Origin: an uncultured Ruminococcus sp.
GTDB taxonomy: Bacteria; Bacillota; Clostridia; Oscillospirales; Ruminococcaceae
NCBI GenBank assembly: GCA_945877315.1
Contig: CAMCRP010000013.1
Location: forward strand, 1-61,305
Reading direction: 5' to 3'
Length of the DNA stretch: 61,305 nt
Below, in pieces: positions 43,750 to 52,465 of this stretch; position 1 is the stretch's first letter; each line of letters begins with the position of its first letter. The notes under the pieces were generated by a model. That model worked only from the letters and a program-made list of their open reading frames with translations, was not told the DNA's origin and did no database searches. Position numbers and translations under genes: made by a program.

Positions 43750-45193
43750 GGGCACTGCCTGCAAGTATGAAATTGAAGCGGTAATGAAGCTTTTTATCCC
43801 CGTGGAAACCTTTGATTTTCTTTACGAAGAAACCGTTTCCGAGGGGGATCATGCGGTTATTTCCGCCGAAAATTCGGGGGATAAAATTTGCTTGTCCTGC
43901 GAGGTTTTTTTCGGGGGAAAACGCTGTGTAAAATCCCGTGAAATTCCGTCGGGTGAGGACACGGAGCTGCCTCTTTGTCAGCTTTTGTACAAGTGCATGA
44001 ACGAGATAACGGGGATAGTTCCCGAGTGGGGCTGCATTACGGGGATCCGTCCCGTGAAAAAGGTAAATGCGCTGCTGGACAAGGGGCTTTCCAAGTCGGA
44101 AATTTTTGCGGATATCAAGGAAAAATACTACACCTCCGACAACAAGCTGGAGCTTGCATATCTGACTGCGGTAACTCAGCGGGACGCTTTGAAAACGCTG
44201 AAAAACAACTCATACAGCCTGTATATAGCAATTCCTTTCTGTCCGTCACGGTGCAGCTATTGTTCATTTGTTTCACATTCCATCGAAACGCCAAACGCAA
44301 AAAAGCTTATTCCGCAGTATGTGGACAAGCTTTGTGAGGAGCTGGAGCTGACTGCAAAAATCGCCCATGAAACGGGACTTTTTCTCGATACGATATACAT
44401 TGGCGGGGGAACGCCAACATCGCTTTCTGCGGAACAAATAGAAAAAATTATGAAAACCGTCAAAAAATTCTTTGACATTTCTAAAATTCGGGAATATACT
44501 GTAGAAGCGGGCAGATGTGATACCATTACCCCCGAAAAGCTGGCGGTCATTAAGGAAAACGGCGGGGACAGAATTTCCATAAATCCGCAGACAATGAACG
44601 CAGATGTGCTGAAGGCTATCGGCAGGCGGCATAGTCCCGAAGCGGTGGTGAAAGCCTTTGAACAGGCACGCTCGGCGGGATTTGACAACATAAATATGGA
44701 CACTATTGCGGGGCTTCCCACCGACACGCCCGACAGCTTTAAAAGCACTATGGAGCAGCTAATTTCCCTTGATCCCGAGGAGATAACCGTCCATACGCTT
44801 ACACTCAAACGGGCGGCAAATCTCTTTCGAGATGACCAGCTTGTCAGCGATGAAAATATTGCGGAAATGGTGGATTTTTCGGCAAAACGTCTGACGGCGG
44901 CGGGATATCTTCCGTACTATCTTTACCGCCAGAAAAACACGCTGAAAAATCTCGAAAATGTGGGATATGCAAAGGCGGGAAAAGAGGGGCTTTACAACAT
45001 TTACATAATGGAAGAAGCGCAGACAATTATTGCCTGCGGTGCTTCCGCATCGACAAAGCTTTTCAATCCTAAGACGGGCAAAATTGAGAGGATTTTCAAC
45101 TATAAATACCCATACGAATATATTTCCCGCTTTGATACTATGTGCGGGAAAAAGGCAGATATCAAACGATTTTTTCAGGAGGGTTCGTTATGA
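43733..45193 (+). CDS. hemZ: HemZ-type coproporphyrinogen dehydrogenase-like radical SAM protein
   Basis: 486 aa from ATG 43733, inside the end of the previous gene. The radical SAM cluster is CPSRCSYC (Cys170, Cys174, Cys177), followed by the SAM-binding GGGTPTSL region and a HemN-type C-terminus (GYLPYYLYRQKNTL). The N-terminal ~150 residues are the HemZ-specific part. HemZ-type proteins are related to oxygen-independent coproporphyrinogen oxidase, but many have a different or unknown role. No other heme genes are nearby. Confidence 0.9.
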   Translation: MTICFKGTACKYEIEAVMKLFIPVETFDFLYEETVSEGDHAVISAENSGDKICLSCEVFFGGKRCVKSREIPSGEDTELPLCQLLYKCMNEITGIVPEWGCITGIRPVKKVNALLDKGLSKSEIFADIKEKYYTSDNKLELAYLTAVTQRDALKTLKNNSYSLYIAIPFCPSRCSYCSFVSHSIETPNAKKLIPQYVDKLCEELELTAKIAHETGLFLDTIYIGGGTPTSLSAEQIEKIMKTVKKFFDISKIREYTVEAGRCDTITPEKLAVIKENGGDRISINPQTMNADVLKAIGRRHSPEAVVKAFEQARSAGFDNINMDTIAGLPTDTPDSFKSTMEQLISLDPEEITVHTLTLKRAANLFRDDQLVSDENIAEMVDFSAKRLTAAGYLPYYLYRQKNTLKNLENVGYAKAGKEGLYNIYIMEEAQTIIACGASASTKLFNPKTGKIERIFNYKYPYEYISRFDTMCGKKADIKRFFQEGSL

Positions 45194-45546
45194 ATTTATT
45201 TGATGATGTGCTGAATATGTGCGGAAAATGTATTGACACAGTTGTGGAGAAAACAGGCGAGGTACTTGATTATTCCAAGGCTAAGCTGGATAAGTCGTCC
45301 ATTAACGTGAAGCTTCGTGAGAAGTATCAGGTGTTGGGCAAGCTTTGCTATGATATGTCCGAATCGGGCGAGGACGAAACGGGAACGATGAAGAAAATCG
45401 TTGCGGATATCCGTTCGCTAAAGGAAGAGCTTCGCAATCTTGAGGAGGAATCCGAAAAGGCTGCAAAGTTCAAGGAGTGCCGCTATTGCAATGCGAAAAA
45501 TCCTCAGACCGCTGCCTACTGCGCAAAGTGCGGCGAAAAGCTCTGA
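45190..45546 (+). CDS. small zinc-ribbon protein, relative of the one at 7536
   Basis: 118 aa, overlapping hemZ by 4 nt (ATGA). A helical part (EKTGEVLDYSKAKLDKSSIN, RSLKEELRNLEEESEKAAKF) precedes a zinc ribbon with CRYC and CAKC. Same plan and size class as the 147-aa protein at 7536-7979, so both belong to one family of unknown function. Its place between hemZ and rlmD points to co-transcription with them. Confidence 0.83.
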   Translation: MNLFDDVLNMCGKCIDTVVEKTGEVLDYSKAKLDKSSINVKLREKYQVLGKLCYDMSESGEDETGTMKKIVADIRSLKEELRNLEEESEKAAKFKECRYCNAKNPQTAAYCAKCGEKL

Positions 45547-45562
45547 GGAAAACGGCGGTCTT

Positions 45563-47194
45563 ATGAAGAAAAACGAGCTTTTTGAAATGGAAATAACGGG
45601 TATGACCGCCGAGGGAAACGGTGTCGGCAGAGCGGAGGGAATGGCAGTGTTCGTTCCCTCCGCAGCTGTCGGGGACGTTATCCTCTGCCGTATTGTGAAG
45701 GTGCTCAAAAGCCACTGCTTCGGCATTATTGAGAAGCTTTTGACGCCTTCCGAGGACAGAATTTCGGCGGATTGTCCCGTTTCGGAAAGGTGCGGGGGCT
45801 GCTGCTTCCGCCATATTTCTTATGAAGCGGAATGCAGGATAAAGGACAAAATCGTGCGGGACGCTTTTGTGCGTCTGGGCGGTTTTTCCGAGGAAAATGT
45901 CAGCTTCCTTGACTTTTTCGGCTGTCCCGAAATTGAGGGCTACCGCAATAAGGCAATGTATCCCGTTGGGGAAAAGGACGGCAGACTTATCTGCGGATTT
46001 TACTCAAAACGCAGTCATCGTATCGTTCCCTGTAAGAATTGTTCCTTGCAGCCGAGGATATTTTCGGAGATTGCGGAGGCTGTTCTTGAATATGCCGAAA
46101 AGCACAGAATTTCGGCGTATAACGAGGAAACACATTCGGGGATATTACGCCATATTTACCTTAGAACGGGATATCATTCGGGAGAAATTATACTCTGTCT
46201 TGTGACCGCAAAAAAGGTGAAATTAGACGGCTTTTGCGAGGAAATGACAGGGCGTTTCCCGAGAATAAAAACAATTCTTCTGAACATAAACGGGAAGAAT
46301 ACCAACGTGATTCTCGGGGAAAAAAATATCGTTTTGTACGGCACGGGAAACATTTCAGACAAGATGTGCGGGAATGAAATTTCCCTGTCGCCTCACTCCT
46401 TTTATCAGGTGAACACGGCGCAGGCGGAGCGGCTTTACGGCTTTGCAAAGGAGCTTGCGGAGGGTGTTGGGAACAGTCTGCTCCTTGACCTTTACTGCGG
46501 TGCGGGTACCATAGGTCTGTCTATGGCGGACAGTTTCCGCAGGCTTATAGGCGTTGAGGTTATCCCGCAGGCGGTGGAAAATGCCCGTGAAAATGCGGAA
46601 AACAGCGGTATTCACAATGCAGAATTTATCTGCGGAGATGCGGGAGATATTGCAAAAAAGCTGTCCGAGGACGGAACAAGCCCCGACGTTATCGTAGTTG
46701 ACCCTCCCAGAAAGGGCTGCGATGAAACAACGCTTTCCTCCTGCGTTAAGATGTCCCCCGAAAGGATAGTTATGATCTCCTGCAACCCTGCCACAGCTGC
46801 CCGTGACTGTGCTTATCTTCGTGATAACGGGTACTCGCTTTTGTCCGTCAGGGGAGTGGATATGTTCCCGAGGACTGGGCACGTTGAAACGGTATGCTTA
46901 TTGTCCAAACTCAAAAGTGACCAGCATATCGAGGTTGAGCTGAAAACGGACGAGCTTGATCTGACCTCTGCGGAGAGCAAGGCAACATACGATGAGATCA
47001 AGGCTTATGTTAAGGAGCATACGGGCTTGACGGTATCGTCCTTGAATATTGCACAGGTTAAGCAGAAGCATGGAATTATCGAGCGTGAGAATTATAACAA
47101 GGCTAAGTCTAAGGACTCCCGACAGCCAAAATGTACTAAGGAGAAGGAAGAGGCTATTGTTGGGGCTTTGAAGTTTTTTAAGATGGTTAAGTAA
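45563..47194 (+). CDS. rlmD: 23S rRNA (uracil-5-)-methyltransferase with replaced C-terminus
   Basis: 543 aa from ATG 45563, about 90 aa longer than usual. TRAM domain at the start (MEITGMTAEGNGVGRAEG), an iron-sulfur-type Cys set (CPVSERCGGC), SAM-binding LDLYCGAGTIGLSMA and the catalytic Cys in MISCNPATAARD. The family normally ends soon after GHVETVCLL; here ~90 residues follow (DELDLTSAESKATYDEI, VSSLNIAQVKQKHGI, EEAIVGALKFFKMVK). CACGTTGA at this point (46880-46887) recurs in the recombinase 3' end, so the extra tail is probably element-derived and comes from integration in the gene's 3' end. Activity should survive. Confidence 0.9.
   Translation: MKKNELFEMEITGMTAEGNGVGRAEGMAVFVPSAAVGDVILCRIVKVLKSHCFGIIEKLLTPSEDRISADCPVSERCGGCCFRHISYEAECRIKDKIVRDAFVRLGGFSEENVSFLDFFGCPEIEGYRNKAMYPVGEKDGRLICGFYSKRSHRIVPCKNCSLQPRIFSEIAEAVLEYAEKHRISAYNEETHSGILRHIYLRTGYHSGEIILCLVTAKKVKLDGFCEEMTGRFPRIKTILLNINGKNTNVILGEKNIVLYGTGNISDKMCGNEISLSPHSFYQVNTAQAERLYGFAKELAEGVGNSLLLDLYCGAGTIGLSMADSFRRLIGVEVIPQAVENARENAENSGIHNAEFICGDAGDIAKKLSEDGTSPDVIVVDPPRKGCDETTLSSCVKMSPERIVMISCNPATAARDCAYLRDNGYSLLSVRGVDMFPRTGHVETVCLLSKLKSDQHIEVELKTDELDLTSAESKATYDEIKAYVKEHTGLTVSSLNIAQVKQKHGIIERENYNKAKSKDSRQPKCTKEKEEAIVGALKFFKMVK
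46880..46887 (+). other. putative left attachment core in rlmD
   Basis: CACGTTGA within the codons for HVE of GHVETVCLL. The same 8 nt, in the same codon phase, occur at 55921-55928 in the serine recombinase gene (EHVECVCLL), 9041 bp away. The longer flanks match partly (9 of the next 13 or so positions). Proposed integration cross-over site of the element. Confidence 0.55.
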
Positions 47195-47197
47195 TGG

Positions 47198-47233
47198 TTC
47201 ACCCGGCTGCGAGAGCTTTTTCTTGCAACCGGG
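47198..47233 (+). repeat. stem-loop after rlmD
   Basis: An imperfect stem, ACCCGG...CCGGGT, encloses a TTTTTC-containing loop just after the rlmD stop. No T run follows directly, so termination here is uncertain. Most of 47234-47404 holds no gene that I can support; a few short minus-strand frames look decayed. Confidence 0.45.
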
Positions 47234-47404
47234 TGTAGATCTTGTATATCTGCTTTTTGGGAGTTCATTCAACAGAATAATATCTTTCAATTTTCTGAAT
47301 GATTATTGCCGCATTTGTAACACACCTGTTTCTGCTTGGATATTTAAAACTTGAAAAGCATCATTAGCTGTCCATGAATTCCTTGAATTCGGGACGGATT
47401 ACAT

Positions 47405-47466
47405 TAAAAACAGATTCAAAAAAGAAAAGCAGACCTGCAATCGCAAGTCTGCTTGTGTTCATTTTA
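47405..47466 (-). repeat. terminator-bearing 62-nt repeat, copy 1
   Basis: Almost the same as 49665-49725 (about 4 differences). The shared piece includes the hairpin AAGCAGAC...GTCTGCTT, which on the minus strand is followed by TTTTCTTTT. It lies downstream of the lipoprotein gene (minus strand), just beyond MITE copy A. Confidence 0.75.
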
Positions 47467-47671
47467 TACTAAACACCATTTAAATCACGGAGAAGAAATC
47501 GGCGTAAAAAGCTTGCGTATATGGGTTTTTACGCCGAGAGATTCCTGTAATTAGTCCGTACTCAACAACTGCCCGAATGGCAGTTGTTGGCTGAAAATCC
47601 TGTAAAACAGTATTTTCAGCGGCTCAAATCAAAAATTTGTGCCGTACTACCTGATCAATGAGTGTTTAGTA
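47467..47671. mobile_element. MITE-like element copy A, with internal insertion
   Basis: Begins TACTAAACACC and ends GTGTTTAGTA (terminal inverted repeats), with TTA on both sides (47464-47466 and 47672-47674). The core GGAGAAGAAATCGGCG...AAAAAGCTTG matches copies B and D. It is 205 bp where the others are about 100 bp, because about 104 bp (47554-47657) have been inserted near the right end. The right TTA is also the stop codon of the lipoprotein gene. Confidence 0.85.
47554..47657. repeat. structured 104-bp insertion with three successive hairpins
   Basis: Inside MITE copy A. Hairpins: CAACAACTGCC/GGCAGTTGTTG (47563-47589, perfect 11 bp); GCTGAAAAT with CTGT/ACAG (47590-47620, one mismatch); and CGGC, CAAAT with ATTTG, GCCG (47620-47644). 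Looks like a compact structured RNA or a nested small element; no coding frame. Confidence 0.6.
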
Positions 47672-49099
47672 TTACTCATATGAAATAGTAACATAAGGCT
47701 CATCTATTGTATTTGATCCGCTTTTTATTTCCAAGCCAATTTCCACTTCTTCAATTTCAGAAACGCTTACGATGTCGTTTTCCTCCATAGATGACTCTTC
47801 AAGTTCGATCACGATCACGGCACTTTCACCGCTTTTGATTTCCGTCCCGTAGAAGGCATAATCTGTCATATATCCGTTTACGGACAGCGAATCATAAATA
47901 TCATCAACATAAAGCGTTTTGTCGCCAATATTTTCTGCAAGCAGAAGAACAGGCATATAATAGCTGTAATCCGAAGGGTCTTCCATTATGGTTTTGTAAA
48001 CGATTCTGAGTTCATCGCTGCTATAAATTTCTTTTCCGCTTTTGTCAAATTCCGCTTTCGTTTTAGGGACTGCAATTTCGATAGGTGTATCCTCTGTAAT
48101 TTTATCTCCGTCAGCGTTACTCTGATGCAGGGAAAAAGAAACAGAACCGACCTCTTTAATGCCGTAGATATCCCAATATTGCGAATCTAAGGCAGATGAA
48201 AGGTCAACGTCCATAACGATCCGCTTTCCTGCATTTATTATGTCGCAGGACCACGTACCACTGCTTACGGCCAAACCGTTTATTGCAATGTCCGCTATGG
48301 ACATTTCTATACTGCTGTCGTTTGTGTTTTCAAGCTCGACAAGCAATGCGGGTTCGCCGTCGCTGTTGACCATTATTCCGCTTGAAAGAAGCTTAACGCC
48401 GTTTTCATTATATAGTTCGTCCGTTGAAAAATAGGTCATATCATAATCAAAGGTGTTCATAGCCGCAGTGCTTGTTATGGTTTCCTGATAACTGTTTTTG
48501 CTGTAATCGTAATGCTCAAATGCAGAGGTTTTTATCTGACAGGGCGGGTAATATATGTAGTTATAATCTTCATCGCGAGTAAAGAAACCTAGCTCAATAT
48601 CGGAAATTTCCGTAATGCCGTGCAGCAATAATTCATCGGTGTTGAAGCTGATAGAATCATTCGCTTTTTTTCCTGCGGCAACCTCACAGTTCAGATATCC
48701 CTCACCTGCCATATATCCATTAACGGAATTGCAGCAGTATGTGATCGTGGCACTAAAAAATGACAGGTCTTGATCGCTGTTGTTCTCAATGGTCAGCTTT
48801 ACTTCCGCAAGGCCGCCCGTATACACTAATTCCTTAGCGGTAATTTTTATATCGTCCTCATCTATCAAAACAGTTTCTTCGATCGTAGCTGTTTCGGAAA
48901 ATTTGCCTAATTTCCCCTTGGGCTCTTCTTCTGCGGCTGAAGATGTTGTTTCTGATGCTTCGATTTCCGCTGACGGTGTTGACTGAAGGGCGTTCTGACC
49001 TTCACTGCTGCTTTGTGGCGGCACATCGGAAGCTGTTCCACAGGCGGAAAGACTCAGCACCAATGCAAGTGCCAAAGCTGTGGCTGATGATCTCTTCAT
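47672..49099 (-). CDS. lipoprotein with three similar extracellular domains
   Basis: 475 aa from ATG 49099 (AAGGAGG 8 nt upstream). Lipobox LSAC at about residues 15-19, a Ser/Glu/Thr linker, then three beta-rich domains of ~110-130 aa that share a pattern: VNGYMAGEGYLNCEVAAGK, INGLAVSSGTWSCDIINAGK and VNGYMTDYAFYGTEIKSGE, each followed by an acidic ISDIELGF-type end. No family named. It stands on the integrative element; the small acidic gene upstream ends 13 nt before its start, so both are likely co-transcribed. A role as a surface adhesin or sensor is only a guess. Confidence 0.75.
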   Translation of the reverse strand: MKRSSATALALALVLSLSACGTASDVPPQSSSEGQNALQSTPSAEIEASETTSSAAEEEPKGKLGKFSETATIEETVLIDEDDIKITAKELVYTGGLAEVKLTIENNSDQDLSFFSATITYCCNSVNGYMAGEGYLNCEVAAGKKANDSISFNTDELLLHGITEISDIELGFFTRDEDYNYIYYPPCQIKTSAFEHYDYSKNSYQETITSTAAMNTFDYDMTYFSTDELYNENGVKLLSSGIMVNSDGEPALLVELENTNDSSIEMSIADIAINGLAVSSGTWSCDIINAGKRIVMDVDLSSALDSQYWDIYGIKEVGSVSFSLHQSNADGDKITEDTPIEIAVPKTKAEFDKSGKEIYSSDELRIVYKTIMEDPSDYSYYMPVLLLAENIGDKTLYVDDIYDSLSVNGYMTDYAFYGTEIKSGESAVIVIELEESSMEENDIVSVSEIEEVEIGLEIKSGSNTIDEPYVTISYE

Positions 49100-49112
49100 A
49101 AAATTGTCCTCC

Positions 49113-49316
49113 TTAATCAATTTCGACTACTTCAAATTCGGGCGACTCGTATTCATCTTCGTCATAATCGTAATCACCGGGATTTGACATATGCAGGATC
49201 TCTGCACCCGATTGTGCGCAGGAGCACAGATATAGTCCGTAATCTTCGGCAGCTTGTTCCGTCCTGAATACCTCGTCCTGTTCCTCACCATCAAAAATAA
49301 CCTTGAACTTTGCCAT
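49113..49316 (-). CDS. small acidic protein
   Basis: 67 aa with AAGGAGG upstream. Sequence starts MAKFKVIFDGEEQDEVFRTE and ends with an acidic DYDYDEDEYESPEFEVVEID stretch. It probably folds as a small beta domain. Upstream on its strand is MITE copy B, whose left end lies 16 nt from the start codon, so the promoter must lie in or beyond the MITE. Function unknown. Confidence 0.65.
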   Translation of the reverse strand: MAKFKVIFDGEEQDEVFRTEQAAEDYGLYLCSCAQSGAEILHMSNPGDYDYDEDEYESPEFEVVEID

Positions 49317-49332
49317 TATCTTTTCCTCCTTA

Positions 49333-49432
49333 TACTAAACACCATTTATATCACGGAGAAGAAATCGGCGCAAAAAGCTTGCATATATGTTTTTTTGGCG
49401 CCGAGATTCCCGTGATTAATGGGTGTTTAGTA
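49333..49432. mobile_element. MITE-like element copy B
   Basis: 100 bp. TACTAAACACC at the left, GGTGTTTAGTA at the right; extended inverted repeats of about 24 bp (ATATCACGG against CCCGTGATTAA). Flanked by TTA on both sides. The core shares GAGAAGAAATCGGCGCAAAA and GGCGCCGAGATT with copies A and D and could fold into one long hairpin. Confidence 0.88.
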
Positions 49433-49510
49433 TTAAATAGTTTGAAGTTTTGAAAATTTGCGGGATATTTTCTTAAAAAGTTCCTCCTTTGCTGATTTTC
49501 TTTATACTAA

Positions 49511-49610
49511 TACTAAACACCTATTGAATTATTGAAATCTCTCACCGCAAAATCCATATATACAAGATTTGGCGGCGATTTCTTTTACATAATTCTAATG
49601 CTGTTTAGTA
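49511..49610. mobile_element. MITE-like element copy C, opposite orientation
   Basis: 100 bp. TACTAAACACC at the left and CTGTTTAGTA at the right, with TAA on both sides (49508-49510 and 49611-49613). Its core matches copies A/B when read on the other strand (AAGAAATCGCCGCC...TTGTATATATGG), but is more diverged. The 80-nt gap between copies B and C has no gene; on the minus strand it holds an AAAGGAGG-like site with no start codon after it. Confidence 0.8.
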
Positions 49611-49664
49611 TAAGAGCCTTTCGCTTTCGTAACTATAAGTATATCAGATTTGAAAATGAGGTTA

Positions 49665-49725
49665 TAAAAACGGATTCCAAAAGAAAAGCAGACCTGCAAT
49701 AGCAAGTCTGCTTGTGTTCATTTTA
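49665..49725 (-). terminator. terminator of the kinase gene; 61-nt repeat, copy 2
   Basis: AAGCAGAC (49686-49693) pairs with GTCTGCTT (49706-49713), followed on the minus strand by TTTTCTTTT. It overlaps the kinase stop region and recurs nearly unchanged at 47405-47466. Confidence 0.75.
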
Positions 49726-52417
49726 CTTGTTCACGAATATTTTCGGATACCTCTCTGTATATTCCCCGAGCTTCATATTGGTCGTTGATCTCATCTATGG
49801 CAGCAATAATCTTACTGCACTTTTCATGATCCTGCATCTCAAAGTACACATCAAGCATACAGTTAAGAATTTCCGCTTTCTTATCAATATACGAAAGAGC
49901 ATCCGGATATTTTTCACATATCTTTACAGCCTCATTCAGCTTTGCAATACTGCTGTCATAATCAAAATGATAGTACAGACAATTCGCAGCAGGAATATAG
50001 AAAATATCTATCAGTTCAAGTTCGGTCGGAAATGCTTTCTTTGCGATGACAAATGCTTTGTTCAGACAATCTGCCGTTTTTTTGGCTTTTTTTTCGCATA
50101 GTGTATAGTACCAGGCATTCGTCATGTAAAAATAGCAGATATTCTCGTTATCCTCCTTTTTCAATGATTCTTTTGACTTTCTGAGTATATCACGGATTAG
50201 CTTTTTTTCCTGCGGATAGCTTCGTATCAGTACGGATGCTTGGGAAAAATATAACTTCAGAAGCTTATTATCTGCACATCTTACTTTTTCCGTATGGCGA
50301 ATAGATTTTTCTATCGCTGTGAGCATTTTATCAAGATAATATTCTTCCTTGCGGTTCTCGGTAACATATCCGCCGCCAAGCATGACATCATAATATGTTC
50401 CCCACATATCATAATACACGGCAATATTATAGTGCAGAGGATTTTTTGAAACATACTCCTTTGCATTTTTTATGACCGTTTTTATCTGTTCGGCATTGTT
50501 AAGACCGCTGTATATATCGACGATCGAACCGTAAAGTTCCATTATCTGCTCATTGGGTAAATCATTCCAATCCCACATTCTCACCGCTTCGGCAATTACG
50601 GGATGAACACGAACTCTGTCATCAAAATAAATCCAGCCCTGACTGCTGAGATTCAAAAGATCGGGGATATTTATCACCTTCAGAATATCGCAAAAAAGCT
50701 TTGTTTCAAATCCTCTGACACCCAACAGCGCCAGCGTTTTTAGTGCCGTTACATGACACTCGGGCATATTTCCTGACTTAAATAGTTCAGAAATTATCCT
50801 GCCGATAGTAGCATATACTTCTTCCCCGTCTTTTATGTTGCCGATCTTATCATAGGAATAATGCGTGAATCCCTCTTTCTTTATCAGATCAACAGCCTTC
50901 ATTGCCGAAATACAGCCCGACGATATCTGTCTTGCAATAAGTTCAATAACAAGGGTATGTCCCTCTGTAAGCTCAATGATATTGTCAAAGGCTTTTTTTT
51001 CTTCTTTGGACATTTGTCTGCCAAGATCAATGGAGATCAGCTTATGCAGCTCGTCTTTGTTTTCTATTGCTTCTATTGTCATAACAGGGTAACTGTTTTT
51101 TGGTATGTTATTTCGGGTAACGACTATGGTATCATATCCTATAGATAATATGCTGTTAAGCTCTTTTGTCACTCTGTCCGTAAAATTGTCGATAACAAGC
51201 AGAACCTTCTTTCCGCTGCAAATATTCTTTACAGCAGTGATTTTTCTTTCATAATAGTCATCAATACTTTCTCCCGAATATCTGCTAATCGTACTGATAT
51301 GTATCTGATCATCGTCGGATATGGTATGCTTTATATCGCCTTCATATTCGAGATAGAGCATTACCTCATATTCGTCCCGATTATCATGGATAAATTTGCG
51401 TATCAATGTGCTTTTTCCGATTCCGCCCACACCGTTTATGAAAAGAACATTGTTTGCTTTAAGACGTTTGGATATTTCCATCAGTTCATTTTCTCTGCCT
51501 ACAAAATTGGGAGTGACAGGGGGCAACAGCGGAACGATAAATTCTTTATTTTCAAGCTCTTCTACGATCTTATCAATAAGCTTTACAACACTTTCCATAT
51601 CGGGAAAACGGTTTTTCGGAGATGACCGCAGTGTATTTCTGAAAAGCTTTGCAAAAAGGCTTTGCACCTCGGGACGAGTGATGTATTTCTCATATTTCTG
51701 ACATTTGTCAAAGGGATATTTTGAAAATCCCCGATGCTCATTATCCTCGGAATGTCTGCCGAAAATTTGGTAAAATACGATCTCGCCTAATGTATAAATA
51801 TCGGTCGAATAAGATATCTCACCGCTGTAAATGTTCATCTGCTCGGGAGCTGCCCATTCTCTTGTATAGGATATTCCCTGTGACGATAATGAACCTATCT
51901 CTCTTATGCTGTCAAAGTCGATAAACTCAACTATCTGCGTAATGGTATCATCGGGAGCATTCTGCATAATAAAGATATTTTCGGGTTTCAGGTCAAGGCA
52001 GAGAAATCCCATTTTATGATAATATTTTACCGTGTTTGCAACAGTTCTGCAAATACGCATAAATTCGGCAGGAGATATTTCCGAAAGTTTGTCAAGGGTA
52101 GTCCCGTTATAGCAGGAAACGTCAATATATGCAGTCCCGTCCGCTTCAAAAATATTGCTGACGGGAGGCGTCTGATTATTAAGACAGGAATACTGACGTA
52201 TCTGATTCTGTCTTTTTCCCGAATCAATAAACCTCTTTTTTCCGTCCTCAAAATCATAGGTGTTCTGCGGCGCATATTCTTTCAGAATACATTTTGATAC
52301 AAAACTATTTTCGGAACGTTCCGCCAGATAAGCAATACAGGACGCACCTCTGCCGATAATATCAATTATCCTGTACCTGCGATCATCAGTATTGATCACA
52401 TCACCGATATTCTTCAT
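49718..52417 (-). CDS. Ser/Thr kinase fused to a STAND-type NTPase and helical repeats
   Basis: 899 aa, no membrane segment. (1) Protein kinase, about 15-285: glycine loop IGRGASCIAYLA, Lys46 in CILKEY, catalytic Asp142 in CLDLKPEN with Asn147, metal Asp167 in DFDS (instead of DFG), APE at 190-192; it looks catalytically complete. (2) NTPase of the NB-ARC/STAND kind, about 305-560: Walker A NGVGGIGKSTL (about 328-338) and Walker B VLLVIDN (405-411). (3) C-terminal alpha-helical, TPR-like region. STAND proteins oligomerise on ligand binding, so a trigger that releases the kinase is plausible. The 380-aa gene upstream ends 48 nt away in the same operon. Confidence 0.82.
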   Translation of the reverse strand: MKNIGDVINTDDRRYRIIDIIGRGASCIAYLAERSENSFVSKCILKEYAPQNTYDFEDGKKRFIDSGKRQNQIRQYSCLNNQTPPVSNIFEADGTAYIDVSCYNGTTLDKLSEISPAEFMRICRTVANTVKYYHKMGFLCLDLKPENIFIMQNAPDDTITQIVEFIDFDSIREIGSLSSQGISYTREWAAPEQMNIYSGEISYSTDIYTLGEIVFYQIFGRHSEDNEHRGFSKYPFDKCQKYEKYITRPEVQSLFAKLFRNTLRSSPKNRFPDMESVVKLIDKIVEELENKEFIVPLLPPVTPNFVGRENELMEISKRLKANNVLFINGVGGIGKSTLIRKFIHDNRDEYEVMLYLEYEGDIKHTISDDDQIHISTISRYSGESIDDYYERKITAVKNICSGKKVLLVIDNFTDRVTKELNSILSIGYDTIVVTRNNIPKNSYPVMTIEAIENKDELHKLISIDLGRQMSKEEKKAFDNIIELTEGHTLVIELIARQISSGCISAMKAVDLIKKEGFTHYSYDKIGNIKDGEEVYATIGRIISELFKSGNMPECHVTALKTLALLGVRGFETKLFCDILKVINIPDLLNLSSQGWIYFDDRVRVHPVIAEAVRMWDWNDLPNEQIMELYGSIVDIYSGLNNAEQIKTVIKNAKEYVSKNPLHYNIAVYYDMWGTYYDVMLGGGYVTENRKEEYYLDKMLTAIEKSIRHTEKVRCADNKLLKLYFSQASVLIRSYPQEKKLIRDILRKSKESLKKEDNENICYFYMTNAWYYTLCEKKAKKTADCLNKAFVIAKKAFPTELELIDIFYIPAANCLYYHFDYDSSIAKLNEAVKICEKYPDALSYIDKKAEILNCMLDVYFEMQDHEKCSKIIAAIDEINDQYEARGIYREVSENIREQVK

Positions 52418-52465
52418 GGCTTCGACCTTCTTTCTGTAACCATTATACCTTATATATCGCTGAGG

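Noticed and set aside
49333-49610. CRISPR array from the close repeats near 49.3-49.6 kb
   Set aside because: The repeats are two 100-bp inverted-repeat elements in opposite orientation with target duplications, not short regular repeats with spacers; no cas gene is present.
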